From contig JBAQRB010000154.1 in assembly GCA_049295655.1 (NCBI GenBank), forward strand, positions 1 to 7,893: a DNA stretch of 7,893 nucleotides, written 5' to 3'. Position numbers and translations under genes: made by a program. Position 1 is the first letter of the stretch; each line of letters starts with the position of its first letter. The DNA is from CAJBIL01 sp049295655 (GTDB taxonomy: Bacteria; Pseudomonadota; Gammaproteobacteria; Burkholderiales; Rhodocyclaceae). Below the pieces are notes generated by a model. That model was given only the letters and a program-made list of their open reading frames with translations, searched no databases and was not told the origin of the DNA. This document shows, in pieces, positions 6,367-7,893 of this stretch.

Positions 6367-6375
6367 TGCTATAGT
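6367..6375 (+). promoter_or_regulatory. Extended -10 promoter motif for prfC
   Basis: TGCTATAGT fits the extended -10 pattern TGnTATAAT at all but one position. The expected -35 position (about 6347-6352, TTCCGG) is poor, as is common for extended -10 promoters. Transcription would begin near 6382, giving a leader of about 73 bases that contains the terminator-like hairpin. Confidence 0.4.
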
Positions 6376-6386
6376 TCAGCCTGTGT

Positions 6387-6436
6387 GCCGCCAGCGGGTT
6401 TGTTGTGCTTCTCCCGACCGGCGGCTTTTGTTTTTT
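6387..6436 (+). terminator. Intrinsic-terminator-like hairpin with T-tract in the prfC leader
   Basis: GCCGCC (6387-6392) pairs with GGCGGC (6420-6425), and CGGG (6395-6398) pairs with CCCG (6413-6416). They are separated by a small internal loop (AG against ACC) and closed by a 14-base loop. The stem is followed directly by TTTT-G-TTTTTT (6426-6436). This is the shape of a Rho-independent terminator on the plus strand, ending 18 bases before the prfC start codon. No plus-strand gene lies immediately upstream, so it may act as an attenuator of prfC or as a block against antisense read-through. Confidence 0.55.
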
Positions 6437-6454
6437 GCAGCAGAAAGATTGCCG

Positions 6455-7893
6455 ATGAGCGCCACGCCCGCTTCCCCCTCCGCTTCTTCCCCTTTTCCGC
6501 CCGAAATCCTGCGCGACGTCGCCAAGCGGCGCACCTTCGCGATCATTTCCCACCCCGACGCCGGCAAGACGACGCTGACCGAAAAGCTCCTGCTGTTCGG
6601 CGGCGCGATCCAGCTCGCCGGAACGGTCAAGGGCCGCAAGAGCGCGCGCCACGCCACCTCGGACTGGATGGAGGTCGAGAAGCAGCGCGGCATTTCGGTA
6701 ACCAGCTCGGTGATGCAGTTCGAGTACCAGGATCACACGGTGAATCTGCTCGACACGCCGGGCCACGAGGACTTCTCGGAAGACACCTACCGCGTGCTGA
6801 CCGCCGTCGATGCCGCCGTGATGGTGATCGACGCGGCGAAGGGCGTCGAGGCGCAGACGATCAAGCTGATCAACGTCTGCCGCATGCGCAACACGCCGAT
6901 CATCACTTTCGTGAACAAGTTCGACCGCGAAGTGCGCGAGCCTTTCGAGCTGCTCGAGGAAATCGAGGCCGTGCTCGGCATCGAGTGCGCGCCGATCACC
7001 TGGCCGATCGGCATGGGCAAGACTTTCCGCGGCGTCTATCACCTGCTCACCAACTCGCTGCTGCGCTTCGCGCCCGGCGAGGAGCGGCGCGGCGAATCGG
7101 AAAAGCTCGACGGTATCGACAACCCGGTGCTCGACGAACAGTTCCCGCAGGAAGTCGGCAAGCTGCGCGAAGACGTCGACCTGATCCAGAGCGCGAGCAG
7201 CCCGTTCAACCAGGTCGATTTCCTCGCCGGCCTGCAGTCGCCGGTCTTCTTCGGCTCGGGGATCAACAACTTCGGCGTGCAGGAAATCCTGCAGGCGCTG
7301 ATCGACTGGGCGCCGCCGCCGCAGGAGCGCGACGCCGGCATCCGCACCGTGCAGCCGGCCGAGCCGGCGTTCACCGGCTTCGTGTTCAAGATCCAGGCCA
7401 ACATGGACCCCAAGCACCGCGACCGGATCGCCTTCTTCCGCGTCTGCTCGGGCCGCTACACCTCGGGAATGAAGGTTCGCCACGTGCGCATGAACCGCGA
7501 GATGAAGCTCGCCAACGCGCTGACCTTCATGGCCAACGAACGCGTGCTGATGGAGGACGCGGTCGCCGGCGACATCATCGGCATCCACAACCACGGCCAG
7601 CTGCACATCGGCGACACGCTGACCGAAGGCGAAACGCTGGCCTTCAAGGGTATCCCCTACTTCTCGCCGGAACTCTTCCGCGCCGCGCGCCTGCGCGACC
7701 CGCTGAAAAGCAAGCAGTTGCAGAAGGGCCTGCAGGAGTTGGGCGAAGAAGGCGCGATCCAGGTCTTCGAGAACCTGGCGAGCGGCGCGATGCTGCTCGG
7801 CGCGGTCGGCACGCTGCAGTTCGAGGTCGTCGCGCAGCGCCTGCAGACCGAATACAAGGTCGACGCGATCTTCGAGTCCGCCGACATCTACAC
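6455..7893 (+). CDS. prfC: Peptide chain release factor 3 (RF3), C-terminus cut by the window edge
   Basis: RF3 is the ribosomal GTPase that removes RF1 and RF2 after peptide release. 479 codons are present; the usual length is about 530, so roughly the last 50 residues are missing. Visible GTPase motifs: P-loop SHPDAGKTT (32-40), the RF3-type switch I region DWMEVEKQRGISVTSSVMQF (70-89), DTPGHEDF (100-107) and NKFD (154-157). A domain II region follows (FVFKIQANMDPKHRDRIAF), then domain III with the family stretch LGAVGTLQFEVV. The N-terminus before KRRTFAIISH is about 12 residues longer than in E. coli and Ser/Pro/Ala-rich. The start at ATG 6455 has only a weak purine-rich site (AGAAAGA, 6442-6448), and there is no better ATG in frame upstream. 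The gene is divergent from the octaheme operon. It is a housekeeping gene and probably unrelated to the redox genes. Confidence 0.97.
   Translation, partial: MSATPASPSASSPFPPEILRDVAKRRTFAIISHPDAGKTTLTEKLLLFGGAIQLAGTVKGRKSARHATSDWMEVEKQRGISVTSSVMQFEYQDHTVNLLDTPGHEDFSEDTYRVLTAVDAAVMVIDAAKGVEAQTIKLINVCRMRNTPIITFVNKFDREVREPFELLEEIEAVLGIECAPITWPIGMGKTFRGVYHLLTNSLLRFAPGEERRGESEKLDGIDNPVLDEQFPQEVGKLREDVDLIQSASSPFNQVDFLAGLQSPVFFGSGINNFGVQEILQALIDWAPPPQERDAGIRTVQPAEPAFTGFVFKIQANMDPKHRDRIAFFRVCSGRYTSGMKVRHVRMNREMKLANALTFMANERVLMEDAVAGDIIGIHNHGQLHIGDTLTEGETLAFKGIPYFSPELFRAARLRDPLKSKQLQKGLQELGEEGAIQVFENLASGAMLLGAVGTLQFEVVAQRLQTEYKVDAIFESADIY

Larger units (their letters stand above)
6149..6454. other. 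306-base divergent intergenic region between the octaheme operon and prfC
   Basis: No coding region is visible here. From left to right: the purine-rich DUF302 ribosome site; a small GC hairpin in the DUF302 leader (GCGCC 6195-6199 with GGCGC 6205-6209); an AT-rich segment at about 6212-6300 holding an operator-like dyad (6244-6259); a 7-bp inverted repeat (CGCCGCG 6314-6320 with CGCGGCG 6338-6344) of unknown meaning; then an extended -10 motif and a terminator-like hairpin ahead of prfC. The sharp drop in GC content around 6212-6312 fits a regulatory region for the minus-strand operon. Confidence 0.6.

Noticed and set aside
6353..7606. Minus-strand open frame of 417 codons
   Set aside because: It is antisense to prfC with biased composition and no recognisable domain.

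Overview
The window looks like a chromosome segment of a GC-rich Gram-negative bacterium, most likely a betaproteobacterium of the Rhodocyclales type. This is inferred from codon usage, gene families and gene style, not from a database match. It holds eight protein-coding genes, two of them cut by the window edges. I see no tRNA, rRNA, insertion sequence, CRISPR array or phage gene.

Layout: (i) Bases 1-785, minus strand: the N-terminal part of a CBS-pair/DUF294 nucleotidyltransferase-like signalling protein. (ii) Bases 914-1939, plus strand: an animal/plant-type class I fructose-bisphosphate aldolase, divergent from (i). (iii) Bases 2050-2280, plus strand: a 76-residue protein I do not recognise. 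(iv) Bases 2369-3196, plus strand: an exported TlpA-like thioredoxin-fold protein with a DUF4189-like N-terminal part. (v) Bases 6148 down to 3242, minus strand: a compact three-gene operon encoding a membrane-anchored DUF302 protein, an octaheme c-type cytochrome of the tetrathionate-reductase (OTR) family, and a four-helix b-type cytochrome. (vi) Bases 6455-7893, plus strand: prfC (peptide chain release factor 3), missing only its C-terminus.

The interesting part is 2280-6450. The operon in (v) has the parts of a periplasmic reductase or oxidase that exchanges electrons with the quinone pool: the b-type cytochrome in the membrane, the octaheme protein in the periplasm held by a C-terminal membrane helix, and the DUF302 protein as an accessory. 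The redoxin gene runs towards the operon, and the two meet at a perfect 11-bp hairpin that could terminate both transcripts. An AT-rich dyad of the form ATWAG-N6-CTAAT lies just upstream of the redoxin gene and again upstream of the DUF302 gene. This suggests that one repressor controls both transcripts and that the four genes form one small regulon. The DUF302 protein also ends in a flexible Gly/Ala tail whose last residue is cysteine. That recalls sulfur-carrier arms and fits a sulfur-compound substrate, although the real substrate cannot be read from sequence.

A second point of interest is the prfC leader. An extended -10 promoter motif (TGCTATAGT) is followed within about 12 bases by a hairpin plus T-tract shaped like an intrinsic terminator, all before the prfC start codon. 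This could be an attenuator.
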